From: an archaeon
GTDB lineage: Archaea > Nanobdellota > Nanobdellia > Pacearchaeales > GW2011-AR1
Direction: 5' to 3'
DNA length: 20,730 bases
NCBI GenBank assembly: GCA_030593225.1
Contig: JAUVHP010000008.1
Location: 1-20,730, forward strand
The notes below the pieces were generated by a model that ran no database searches, was not told the origin of the DNA, and worked only from the letters and a program-made list of their open reading frames with translations. Positions 14,114 through 20,730 of this stretch are shown here, piece after piece. Made by a program: the position numbers and the translations under genes. Position 1 is the stretch's first letter, and the number at the start of each line of letters is the position of its first letter.

Positions 14114-14905
14114 ATGGTTAAAGAAAAAAGAGTAATAGTTGATACAAGCGTCTTGATTGCTGCTTCTTTAAATCATACTTCAAATGAATTAGGAGGAAAG
14201 TTAATTCAAGACCATTTTTATAAAAATTCTAAACCACTTTTTCATCATTTTAAAAAACATCTTGGACAAGAATTGGGGATTGTGACTTTAGATATAGAAA
14301 ATGCAGCTAAAGTAAAAATAATCAAAGCTGTTATAAGAAAAATAAGCGAATTAACAAAAATTTCACATTCTAATCTATCAAAAAATTTGAATAATTATTC
14401 AGAGACTCTTATGTATATTACAAATTCCTTATTAGAAAATATAAATTCACTAACAAGAGTTCCCATAGATGAAAAAGAAATTCAAAAATTAGCTTTGAAA
14501 ATTCATAGTTTTTATGAAAATTTAAAAATAATTCTTCATAAAAAGAATCCACAAAAAAGAATAAATAAACGAACAAGAGGAGGAATACCTGGATTAAAAG
14601 ATTATTTTAGAAAATTTGCTGAAGAAGATGAAGTGAATAATTTAAGTGTATTTCGCAAATTATCAAAGAAATTAATTATGAGTCCTCCAGATATTAACGA
14701 TTGCAGAATTTTAGCACAGGCAATTTATTTATCTAAAAGAAGAAAAGAAACATCTATTCTTATAGCTTCGACAGACTACCATTTTTCTAAAGTTAAATTA
14801 GATGTAGACGATGAATTAAACACATTTATTCCAGATAATATAATGAAAAAATTTGGAATTATATGTAATTGGCCAGAAAATATTTTAAAAGAAATTTCTA
14901 AATAA
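14114..14905 (+). CDS. Large PIN-domain putative ribonuclease
   Basis: The 263 residues begin KRVIVDTSVLIAAS, with D10 as the first PIN acid. The second half has PPDINDCRILAQAI (D193 and D196) and LIASTDYHFSK (D221), the ordered late acidic motifs of a PIN nuclease. Between them is a long helical insert (about 60-185), so it is roughly twice the length of a VapC toxin. PIN proteins cut RNA using two bound metal ions. It follows the helical gene at 13623 after five bases. The integrase remnant begins 11 bases after its stop. A role as toxin or in RNA processing cannot be decided from sequence. Confidence 0.75.
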   Translation: MVKEKRVIVDTSVLIAASLNHTSNELGGKLIQDHFYKNSKPLFHHFKKHLGQELGIVTLDIENAAKVKIIKAVIRKISELTKISHSNLSKNLNNYSETLMYITNSLLENINSLTRVPIDEKEIQKLALKIHSFYENLKIILHKKNPQKRINKRTRGGIPGLKDYFRKFAEEDEVNNLSVFRKLSKKLIMSPPDINDCRILAQAIYLSKRRKETSILIASTDYHFSKVKLDVDDELNTFIPDNIMKKFGIICNWPENILKEISK

Positions 14906-14916
14906 AAAATTTGAAT

Positions 14917-15140
14917 CTTTATCCAAAGGCACTTTAAGTGCTGAAATTTATTCTGTTAAAGAACCAACCTTAGAACAAAAGAATAAATGGGAAAAGAATA
15001 TTTATTCGTTAAAGGGATAAATAGGTGGTATGCAAAAATCAATTAATCAATTTCAAAGTATGTTTGAAGATATAGACATTATGAATAATTAAAATCAGTT
15101 ATTAGAACCTACTTCTGAAGGTTTTGTTCTTATAATTTGG
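14917..15140 (+). pseudogene. Decayed integrase 3' end (remnant of a second copy)
   Basis: The stretch matches the last 80 codons or so of the integrase at 11377 along its whole length. Recognisable words are LSAE, YSVKEPTLEQKNKWEKNI, FQSMFED and NQLLEPTSEGFV. It has lost a few codons (after SAEI), carries TAA at two places where the intact gene has CAA (Gln), and has no start or catalytic part. The DNA identity is clearly above chance but with many changes, so it is an old relic of a related recombinase gene, not a recent duplication. It lies just before the conserved chromosomal cluster in the same orientation as the intact gene. Confidence 0.85.
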
Positions 15141-15146
15141 TTGGTA

Positions 15147-15166
15147 TAAAATCATAAATGATTTTA
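15147..15166. repeat. 20-base palindrome at the end of the accessory region
   Basis: TAAAATCAT and ATGATTTTA are exact inverse copies separated by AA. It lies just after the integrase remnant and 30 bases beyond the stop of the S27ae gene on the minus strand. It may serve the minus operon as a transcription end, or mark an old attachment site. The DNA alone does not decide. Confidence 0.45.
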
Positions 15167-15196
15167 CATAAGAGTTTTAGAAAATATATATTTAAT

Positions 15197-15433
15197 TTAC
15201 TCTTTCTTCTCTTCACTAACTTCCTCTTTCTTTTTTCCTTGGAATTCAGAATAATGACATTTTCCACAATATAATCGTCCCTGTGAATTCATTAAAAAAA
15301 CCCCAGGACCACATCGCGGGCAAAATTTTTCTCGTGTTATTTTATCACCATCAATTTTATATTTTGTATATTTCTTGCTAGTTGGTTTATTCTTATGTGA
15401 TTTTTTTCCTTTTTTTACTATTTTTTTTGCCAT
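15197..15433 (-). CDS. rps27ae: Small-subunit ribosomal protein S27ae (eS31)
   Basis: The 78 residues comprise a basic N-terminal tail (KKIVKKGKKSHKNK) and one zinc ribbon, KFCPRCGPGVFLMNSQGR then LYCGKCHYSEF, with C38, C41, C56 and C59 as zinc ligands. The pattern is that of archaeal S27ae, a zinc-ribbon protein of the 30S subunit, without the ubiquitin part found in eukaryotes. A short K/E tail makes it longer than typical archaeal copies of about 55-65 residues. It is the last gene of the minus cluster and its start is directly next to the stop of S24e. Confidence 0.92.
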   Translation of the reverse strand: MAKKIVKKGKKSHKNKPTSKKYTKYKIDGDKITREKFCPRCGPGVFLMNSQGRLYCGKCHYSEFQGKKKEEVSEEKKE

Positions 15434-15936
15434 TATTCTGTCTTCTCCTCTTCCTTATTTTCTTCAGATTTAGGTTCTTCTTTTATTTCTTCTTTAATCT
15501 CTTCTTTTGATTCTTCAGGCTTAGTTTCTTCTTTTGGAACCTCAGGTTTTTCCTCAGCTGATTTTTCAGCTTCTGCCTTTGCTGTTTCCTCTGCCACAAC
15601 TTTTTCTTCCTCTGCTTTTTTCTTTTCCTCTGCTAATTTTTTTCTTTCATCTTCAGCTTCTTTTTTCTCAGCTTCACGTTGCTTTTTTGTTTTGATTTCA
15701 GTATTATCTTTATCTTGTTTTGATTTGTAAATTTTTGTGATTACTAAGAATTTTTTTATTCCAAATTTTCCTTTAATAAAATTTATTTTAATATTTTCAG
15801 GAGCAGTTGAAAATTTTTCTGAAATTAATTTTTCTACTTCAACATGGCTTGGAGTTACATCTGCCTCAATTTCTAATTTAATTTCCTTACGATTAAATAA
15901 AGGATTTTCTTTTTCTTCAAGAATTTTTATTTTCAT
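15433..15936 (-). CDS. rps24e: Small-subunit ribosomal protein S24e with long acidic tail
   Basis: Residues 1-75 are the S24e core: MKIKILEEKENPLFNRKEIK, the strand IEADVTPSHVEVEKLI, and FGIKKFLVITKIYKSKQD at its end. It belongs to the 30S subunit. Archaeal S24e is normally about 100 residues. Here residues 76-167 form a low-complexity Lys/Glu/Ala tail that becomes strongly acidic (EEIKEEIKEEPKSEEN). The tail could be disordered or could bind basic partners. The gene shares the last base with the start of S27ae and follows Spt4 by one base. Confidence 0.92.
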   Translation of the reverse strand: MKIKILEEKENPLFNRKEIKLEIEADVTPSHVEVEKLISEKFSTAPENIKINFIKGKFGIKKFLVITKIYKSKQDKDNTEIKTKKQREAEKKEAEDERKKLAEEKKKAEEEKVVAEETAKAEAEKSAEEKPEVPKEETKPEESKEEIKEEIKEEPKSEENKEEEKTE

Positions 15937-15937
15937 T

Positions 15938-16126
15938 TTATCTAATTTTAATTGCGTAATTTCCTTTATCTTTAATATTTAATTTTTCTGCAATTTCTGA
16001 TTCTTCAGGATTTAAAACAACAATTTTGCCTTTGAACCCTTCTGTTGTTTCTTTTGCTCCGCATTTTGGACAAACATCTTCTTCGTAAATTAATTTGCAA
16101 ACTTTACATGCTTTTGGTTTAGGCAT
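15938..16126 (-). CDS. spt4: Transcription elongation factor Spt4 (RpoE'')
   Basis: The 62 residues contain a zinc ribbon at the start (C7, C10, C19, C22: KACKVCKLIYEEDVCPKCG) followed by the beta sheet typical of Spt4 (FKGKIVVLNPEESEIAEKL and GNYAIKIR). Spt4 pairs with Spt5 and clamps RNA polymerase for processive elongation. It stands in its usual archaeal place between RpoE' and S24e. Length is normal for archaea. Confidence 0.92.
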   Translation of the reverse strand: MPKPKACKVCKLIYEEDVCPKCGAKETTEGFKGKIVVLNPEESEIAEKLNIKDKGNYAIKIR

Positions 16127-16128
16127 TT

Positions 16129-16338
16129 TTATTTATTACATCCTCCTTTTCCATATACTTTACAATTTTCTTCAAAAACTAATTCATGAGAACGAGTGCA
16201 ATACCCCTCTCCTTTTTTAGATTTATCTTGAATATAATCTTTACATATATTTTCTGAAGTTAAACCATTTTTAGGAGTTTGATATTTTTTATCTGGGTCA
16301 GAAGTAAAAATATCTTTTGAAGTAATCTCTAAGTTCAT
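16129..16338 (-). CDS. Small Cys-rich protein between rpoE' and spt4
   Basis: The 69-residue protein has four Cys (C32, C47, C59, C67) and H51, spaced far enough apart to bind one metal or form two disulfides. Its body is polar (MNLEITSKDIFTSDPDKKYQ at the start). It overlaps the rpoE' stop by four bases (ATGA type) and precedes spt4 by two, so it is translated with the transcription genes. I do not know a counterpart in the standard archaeal cluster. It might be a lineage-specific partner of the polymerase. Confidence 0.7.
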   Translation of the reverse strand: MNLEITSKDIFTSDPDKKYQTPKNGLTSENICKDYIQDKSKKGEGYCTRSHELVFEENCKVYGKGGCNK

Positions 16339-16940
16339 TTTTTCTTCCTCTTCCCTTTAATTTCTTTTTCTTGAGATTTTAATAATTTTTGTGCGTCTTT
16401 TTCTTTTTTAATTTGGTCTTCTTTTATCCATTCAAGTTTTCCTAATCCAGGTTGCCTCATTGTTAAACCAATTTTTGGTTCGTCTCCTCTATGACTAATT
16501 GCAACTATTCTTGCCAAACACAAATCTTCTGATTTTAAATTTCTTTTAGAGCTTTTACCAGATAAAGAATTTGTTTTACTAAAACTTACAAAGTCGTCCA
16601 TTGTTTGAGAAATGTGAATCATTCCCTGAATAATGCCCATATTTATGAAAGCACCAAAAGAAGTAATTTCTTCAATTGAACCAAAGATTAATTCTTGTAA
16701 AACTGGTCTCCAAACTAAAAGTTTGAAAGTTGAATTGTAATAAACAGCACCATCTCCTGGAATTATTACGCCTTCCCCAATATCTAAGATTCCTATAACT
16801 GTAACAACTTGTCCTAATTCTTTATTATAATAATTTTCATAAGTTTCTTTAAGTTGTTTATCAACAGATTCAGCAGTGGGCAAACCAAACAATTTTGGCT
16901 CTACCCTTACATAATCATCAACTTCTACAATATAGAACAT
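16335..16940 (-). CDS. rpo7: RNA polymerase subunit RpoE' (Rpo7)
   Basis: The 201 residues have the Rpb7 N-terminal RNP-like domain (residues 1-78, MFYIVEVDDYVRVEPKLFGL) and an S1-type OB domain (about 80-165, with GSIEEITSFGAFINMGIIQG, then MIHISQTMDDF). It ends in a basic tail (KEIKGKRKKK). With Rpo4 it forms the stalk of archaeal RNA polymerase, which binds nascent RNA and helps open the promoter. A TATA-like box at about 16953-16964 precedes its start, so the transcription-ribosome cluster probably starts here. The neighbouring PIN gene ends 47 bases upstream. Confidence 0.92.
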   Translation of the reverse strand: MFYIVEVDDYVRVEPKLFGLPTAESVDKQLKETYENYYNKELGQVVTVIGILDIGEGVIIPGDGAVYYNSTFKLLVWRPVLQELIFGSIEEITSFGAFINMGIIQGMIHISQTMDDFVSFSKTNSLSGKSSKRNLKSEDLCLARIVAISHRGDEPKIGLTMRQPGLGKLEWIKEDQIKKEKDAQKLLKSQEKEIKGKRKKK

Positions 16941-16952
16941 TTTATCTGAGAA

Positions 16953-16964
16953 TTATAATAAATT
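16953..16964 (-). promoter_or_regulatory. TATA-like box for rpoE'
   Basis: On the minus strand AATTTATTATAA is centred about 18 bases before the ATG, in the 47 bases between this gene and the PIN gene. It supports a separate start for the cluster down to S27ae. Confidence 0.4.
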
Positions 16965-16987
16965 TTGGTTTTTAAAACTTTCCGCCT

Positions 16988-17353
16988 CTATAATATTTCC
17001 AACTTTTTCCCGCGAATCACTAATTTACTTTTTACTTTTTTCTTTAATTCAGCATCCAATGTGGCAATGATATAATTTGGATTTTTTTCTATAAATTTTA
17101 CAATTCCTTTATCCACATAATTATTTTCTAAATCGATTTTTTCAAATGAATTTCGACTTAATAAGATAAGTGCAAGTTTTGCTTCTTCTCGAAATCGTAA
17201 TTTTTTCTTTGATTGTGAAATTTTTTTTAATTCATTGATTACTTGATTTGGGATAATAATTTTTAATCCCATAAATTTAATCTCTTCAAAAAAATCAATT
17301 TTTTTTCTTAAGCAACTTAAAATAAAATTTGTGTCTAATAAAACTTTTTTCAT
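16988..17353 (-). CDS. Fcf1-like PIN-domain nuclease (VapC9-type)
   Basis: The 121 residues match the short archaeal PIN family: KVLLDTNFILSC (D7), NQVINELKKI (E41), YVDKGIVKF (D81) and IIATLDAELKKKV (D100), the four metal-binding acids in order. In archaea this gene usually stands next to rpoE', with aIF2 gamma on the other side, and its eukaryotic relative Fcf1/Utp24 cuts pre-18S rRNA. A role in rRNA processing is therefore likely. Here the aIF2 gamma gene is not upstream. A MYG1-family gene is, and it overlaps this one by four bases. Confidence 0.85.
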   Translation of the reverse strand: MKKVLLDTNFILSCLRKKIDFFEEIKFMGLKIIIPNQVINELKKISQSKKKLRFREEAKLALILLSRNSFEKIDLENNYVDKGIVKFIEKNPNYIIATLDAELKKKVKSKLVIRGKKLEIL

Positions 17354-18225
17354 TTATCTTTCTCCTTTAAAGCAAGTTTAACTAATTTTATTGCACCTTC
17401 TTTTGATTTTGCCTTAGCAGCGAATAAATTCTTATGACAAAACAATGCATCTTTTACACCAGTAATTTTTGCAAGTTTTTCTCCATTTAAACCCCCCCAT
17501 TTTTTTGGCAAATCTTTTCTATTATCAAAACTCTTAATTTTCTTTCTTACAGCCCAAACATACCAAAATTCTGAAGAACTTTCAAAAATAACAAATTTCA
17601 TTTTTGTATTTTTAATTATATAATCTTTCCAAGGAACATTTTCTTTTAAAATAAAAAAATCTTCTTTTGAATTCTTTAAGGATTCTTTAATTATTTTTTC
17701 TGCTTTTTTAATACTATTCGCATAATTTATTTCTCTTCTTAATAAATCTGTTACAAAATTTAATGCTTCAAAAAACTCTTTATTGTTATCCTCACTTTTT
17801 TTATCCCAAACAGGAATAAATGACCTTATAACTTCTTGGATACAATAATTTGAAATTATTTCTTTTGATATAATTTGAACGCCACTATCCAATGCATCAA
17901 TTGGTTGAATAATTTTTTTATCAATATAATTAAAACCTTTTTCAAAATTTACAAGTTTTTTGCCAAAATGTTTCCAGACCAAACCTGCAGAAGCATAAGG
18001 AATTTTATTTTTTCTAACTAAATTAAATTCTAATTGATGGTGGTCAAAATCTCCTGTTTTATAATTATACTTTTTTCCCACATCAATTCTATAATCTGCT
18101 TTAGAAAACTTTTCTACATCTCTTGTTCTAATCACTTTTATATTTGAATGAATTAATTTTAAAATTGCTATTGCAAATAATTCATCTGTATGAAATTTTC
18201 CATGGTGTGTTGCAACAATTTTCAT
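17350..18225 (-). CDS. MYG1-family (UPF0160) DHH-type hydrolase/exonuclease
   Basis: The 291 residues begin MKIVATHHGKFHTDELFAIA, with the THxGxFHxDE signature (H7, H12, D14, E15), then RIDVGKKYNYKTGDFDHHQ (D48, D61, H62, H63). These are the metal-binding residues of the MYG1 family, DHH-like phosphohydrolases. The eukaryotic member is a 3'-5' RNA exonuclease that acts in nucleus and mitochondria. Length is near the family's usual size of about 300. It overlaps the Fcf1-like gene by four bases, which suggests joint RNA-processing roles. It is divergent from 18276 with 50 bases between. Confidence 0.87.
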   Translation of the reverse strand: MKIVATHHGKFHTDELFAIAILKLIHSNIKVIRTRDVEKFSKADYRIDVGKKYNYKTGDFDHHQLEFNLVRKNKIPYASAGLVWKHFGKKLVNFEKGFNYIDKKIIQPIDALDSGVQIISKEIISNYCIQEVIRSFIPVWDKKSEDNNKEFFEALNFVTDLLRREINYANSIKKAEKIIKESLKNSKEDFFILKENVPWKDYIIKNTKMKFVIFESSSEFWYVWAVRKKIKSFDNRKDLPKKWGGLNGEKLAKITGVKDALFCHKNLFAAKAKSKEGAIKLVKLALKEKDK

Positions 18226-18275
18226 ACTTTATCTAAAAAAGGAATATTTATTAATTAAACGATTTTTATTTTATA

Positions 18276-18848
18276 ATGAAAGAAGAAGGTGGAAATGGGG
18301 AAAATGTGTTAAGAGTTCTTGAAGAAACTAAAACTGCTTTTGAAAAAAGAGATGTAATTTCTTTGAAAAATTTAAGTAATCAGACGATTCATACAGCGTC
18401 TATTAAACAAGATTCAATTAATCTTACCCTTGCTGTGATAGTTTATTCTTTGAGCAAAATTATTGAAAGAACAGATTATCAAAAATACCCTGATTGGAAA
18501 AAACTTTATCAGACAATAATTTCTTCAATTAATGGTTCTGTTGTGGCTGCAAAAGCAAAGGACGAATACAAGCTTAAATTTCATTTAGAAAGAATTAGAA
18601 AATCAATTGGAAAACTTTCTGGGAATTTTAAAAAATATATTGGAGATGTTTTTCGAAAAGCGTCAATTAGTAAGGCGTCTAGAATTTATGAGCATGGAAT
18701 TTCTATGGAAAAGACAGCAAAACTTTTAGGAATTACAATGTATGAACTTGCAGATTATGCAGGAAGAACAGGGATTTCAGATATGCCTGAAGGTAGAACT
18801 ATTGATGTTAAAGAGAGGATGAAATTTGCAGAGGGGATGTTTGGATGA
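18276..18848 (+). CDS. Conserved archaeal HTH protein of unknown role
   Basis: The 190-residue helical protein ends in a helix-turn-helix-like piece: SRIYEHGISMEKTAKLLGIT, then MYELADYAGRTGISD (about 143-178). The first 135 residues are a helical bundle (LEETKTAFEKRDVISLKNL, AVIVYSLSKIIERTDYQKYP). I recall similar proteins in DPANN genomes but no function. It overlaps the next gene by four bases (ATGA) in a three-gene operon with a zincin and a PIN protein. It may regulate that operon or act as sensor. Confidence 0.66.
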   Translation: MKEEGGNGENVLRVLEETKTAFEKRDVISLKNLSNQTIHTASIKQDSINLTLAVIVYSLSKIIERTDYQKYPDWKKLYQTIISSINGSVVAAKAKDEYKLKFHLERIRKSIGKLSGNFKKYIGDVFRKASISKASRIYEHGISMEKTAKLLGITMYELADYAGRTGISDMPEGRTIDVKERMKFAEGMFG

Positions 18849-19531
18849 AAATAAATTTTACTTTTGATAAAGAAAAAGATTTAAATAATATTTGGGAAAC
18901 TTGCAACGAAAAACCAACTTATGGTTGCGATTTTAAAAAAAATTTAACACAAAATATATTGGATATTTGTGAAGATAAAAATTATAAAAAATGTAATAGA
19001 GAATTAGAAAGAACGATGAATCATATATATAACAATTCCATGGTTCCATTAACTATTGAGTTTTTTAAAAAAAGCTGGGATAAAATAGAAAAGGAATATT
19101 TTACAAGATTAGAAAAAATTACAAAAAGAAAAATTCCATTTAGTGAGGTAAATGTTTATTTAACTACTGCTGGAAGATGTCCTTATAATCCTCATGGAAA
19201 ACCTTTACATTTTTTTGTAAATTTTTTTGCAAGTATCCCTTATGCTTTAGCAACTGCAGGACATGAATTAATGCACATCCATATTCATAATACTGATTAT
19301 TGGACAAAAATTGAAAATGAAATTGGATACGACAAAACTCATGATTTGAAAGAAGCTTTAACAGAATTGTTAAATTTAGAATTTAAAGATTTGTGGATTG
19401 TTGATGATTTGGGTTATCCAAACCACACTAAATTAAGAAAATATATTTCTCGACAATGGAAGAAAGAAAAAAGTTTTGATAAACTAATCAATAATTCAAT
19501 TAAATGGATAAAAAAGAATGGAATAAAATGA
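18845..19531 (+). CDS. Zinc metallopeptidase-like protein (HExxH)
   Basis: The 228-residue soluble protein has the zinc motif GHELMHIHIH (H140, E141, H144) with a possible third ligand in HDLKEALTELLN (E170 or E174), about 25-30 residues later, the gluzincin arrangement. A hydrophobic helix precedes it (FFASIPYALAT). No signal peptide is seen, so it is probably cytoplasmic. Cys at 20, 28, 42, 50 and 112 do not form an obvious zinc finger. The stop overlaps the ATG of the following PIN gene. Position in the operon suggests processing of one of the partners, as peptidases do in some stress systems. Confidence 0.7.
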   Translation: MKINFTFDKEKDLNNIWETCNEKPTYGCDFKKNLTQNILDICEDKNYKKCNRELERTMNHIYNNSMVPLTIEFFKKSWDKIEKEYFTRLEKITKRKIPFSEVNVYLTTAGRCPYNPHGKPLHFFVNFFASIPYALATAGHELMHIHIHNTDYWTKIENEIGYDKTHDLKEALTELLNLEFKDLWIVDDLGYPNHTKLRKYISRQWKKEKSFDKLINNSIKWIKKNGIK

Positions 19532-20211
19532 AAGAAAAAATAATAATTTTTGACGCAAGTATTTTAATCACTTTTGCAATGAATGGATTGTTGCCAGAGT
19601 TTAAAGAATTAAGAAAAATTTTCAATGGTAAATTCATTATTACTAATTCTGTAAAAAAAGAAGCAATTGATAATCCTTTGAAAATAAAACGATTTGCATT
19701 GGAGGCCTTGAAAGTTCAACAGCTTTTTGATGAGAAAATTTTAGAATTACCCCAATCACTTGGAATTAAAGAAAAAGATATTTCAATTAAAACTCAAGAA
19801 ATTTTAGATTCAGCAAATTCACTTTTTCAAGGGCAAGGAAAAAATATTCATATAATTGATGTTGGGGAGGCATCGTGTTTGGCTTTAAGTAAAATTCTAG
19901 ATGAAAAAAGAATTCAAAATATTATGGCAATTGATGAACGAACTATGAGAATGCTTTGCGAAAAACCAGAAAATTTGAAAACATTATTAGAGAAAAAAAA
20001 TCATACAAAAATAAATTTTCAAAAATTAAAAAATAAACTTTTTGGTAATTGTAGAATTATTCGTTCTGCTGAATTAATTTATATTGCGTATAAAAAAAAC
20101 CTTGTAAGATTAAGAAATGGTCAAGTTTTGGAAGCATTACTTTATGCTGTACAATTTAAGGGTTGTTCTATTTCAAGGGATGAAATTGAAGAAATGAAGA
20201 GGTTGGGATAA
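19528..20211 (+). CDS. PIN-domain protein with C-terminal extension
   Basis: From ATG 19528 the protein has 227 residues. An ATG at 19504 would add eight but runs well into the zincin gene, while 19528 gives the ATGA overlap used elsewhere in this operon. The PIN motifs are IIIFDASILI (first Asp), TNSVKKEAID (Glu), IIDVGEASCLAL (Asp, Glu) and IMAIDERTMRML (Asp). The last 70 residues (from KINFQKLKNKLFGNCRII) are a helical extension. It is probably a metal-dependent RNase. With the HTH and zincin genes it forms a compact operon whose joint role is not known. Confidence 0.78.
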   Translation: MKEKIIIFDASILITFAMNGLLPEFKELRKIFNGKFIITNSVKKEAIDNPLKIKRFALEALKVQQLFDEKILELPQSLGIKEKDISIKTQEILDSANSLFQGQGKNIHIIDVGEASCLALSKILDEKRIQNIMAIDERTMRMLCEKPENLKTLLEKKNHTKINFQKLKNKLFGNCRIIRSAELIYIAYKKNLVRLRNGQVLEALLYAVQFKGCSISRDEIEEMKRLG

Positions 20212-20316
20212 AACAGTCCTCTAATTAATATATTAAATTGCTAATTTTAAAAAAAGAAGATTGTAATTTAAGGGATAAAAAGATTGAAGCAAATCACACC
20301 TTCTAAATGGGTACGA

Positions 20317-20326
20317 ATATTTAAAT
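20317..20326 (+). promoter_or_regulatory. TATA box within inverted repeat for 20349
   Basis: ATATTTAAAT is centred 27 bases before ATG 20349. It is flanked by GGGTA (20309-20313) and TACCC (20326-20330). The following AAATAC and GTATTT are also inverse copies, so a repressor site may overlap the promoter. Confidence 0.45.
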
Positions 20327-20348
20327 ACCCAAAAGTATTTACTATATT

Positions 20349-20730
20349 ATGAAATGGTCAGAGGAAGAAATATTTTATTTGAAAGAAAATTATTCTACTA
20401 ATCCGAATATGAAAGAAATGTGTGAAAAACTAAATAAAAGTCAAAGAGCAATTCTTCATAAAGGTGCAAGATTTGGACTTTCAAGACACGGGCATTTATC
20501 AAGAATTTATCCTGGAAAAACTCCAAGAATAATAATTGAGAAAAGATATTATGAAAAAAATAAAGATAAAATCTATAAGAGAAAGAGAGAAAGAATTGGT
20601 TTACGAAAAAAAGAATTAGTGGAAAAACTAGGAGGAAAATGTAGTATTTGTGGTTATAATAAATGTTTAGCTGCTTTGGAATTTCACCATAAATTAGAAA
20701 ATAAGGAAGGCAATGTATCTATAATAATCA
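20349..20730 (+). CDS. Partial HNH endonuclease with N-terminal SANT-like domain
   Basis: 127 codons are open to the window edge and the 3' end lies outside. The N-terminus MKWSEEEIFYLKENYSTNPN then MKEMCEKLNKSQRAILHKGARFGLS is like the Myb/SANT-type domain of phage HNH proteins (W, EE, L, Y, then a helix with S-x-x-AI). The HNH part starts with LVEKLGGKCSICGYNKCLAALEFHHK, where CxxC and the EFHH motif are zinc and catalytic features. Free-standing HNH genes of this build are common in viruses and mobile elements, as homing endonucleases. It has its own promoter with inverted repeats. Only the first half of the nuclease can be seen. Confidence 0.75.
   Translation, partial: MKWSEEEIFYLKENYSTNPNMKEMCEKLNKSQRAILHKGARFGLSRHGHLSRIYPGKTPRIIIEKRYYEKNKDKIYKRKRERIGLRKKELVEKLGGKCSICGYNKCLAALEFHHKLENKEGNVSIII

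Noticed and set aside
12529..15196. tRNA gene or tRNA fragment as integration target
   Set aside because: Neither near the integrase nor around the fossil could I fold a cloverleaf or find a CCA-proximal tRNA end.
15440..15700. Repetitive GAA/AAA-like DNA as a repeat array
   Set aside because: It encodes the Lys/Glu tail of S24e without a regular unit length.
15737..15982. Plus-strand ORF of 81 codons
   Set aside because: Antisense to the S24e gene.

Overview
The window looks like a very AT-rich archaeal genome segment, most likely from a DPANN lineage such as Pacearchaeota or Woesearchaeota. The signs are a conserved archaeal information-processing cluster on the minus strand (RpoE', Spt4, S24e, S27ae, with a Fcf1-like PIN protein next to it), TATA-like boxes about 25 bases upstream of start codons with almost no leader, and many small proteins of unknown function. 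I saw no rRNA, tRNA, CRISPR array or IS transposase.

Left part (1-4640): a run of small membrane proteins without clear homologs. A truncated minus-strand membrane protein at the edge faces a plus-strand operon (702-2063: Cys-bearing membrane protein, three-helix membrane protein, 33-residue acidic peptide). It is followed by a coiled-coil membrane protein and two single-pass proteins with extracytoplasmic domains.

Middle part (4672-12528): this reads as an integrated or formerly integrated mobile element. It holds a minus-strand block with two HEPN-type putative RNases, a ribbon-helix-helix protein and a winged-helix regulator. A divergent pair follows: a Cys-rich anchored protein and a secreted transglutaminase-like protein, expressed from a promoter carrying a palindrome that probably binds the regulator. 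Next come a small protein, a 474-base noncoding origin-like region with inverted repeats, a fused primase-helicase, a winged-helix protein behind a strong hairpin, and an intact tyrosine recombinase.

Between integrase and chromosome (12518-15196): two small minus-strand genes, a noncoding stretch with a GC-rich hairpin, and a two-gene cassette ending in a large PIN-domain protein. Then comes a decayed second copy of the integrase 3' end (14917-15140) with two in-frame stops. This remnant lies at the border of the conserved chromosomal cluster and marks earlier integration at the same place.

Right part (15197-20730): S27ae, S24e, Spt4, a small Cys protein, RpoE', a Fcf1-like PIN protein and a MYG1-family hydrolase on the minus strand. 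Divergent from them is a tightly overlapping three-gene operon (HTH protein, HExxH zincin, PIN protein), and then an HNH endonuclease gene cut by the window end.
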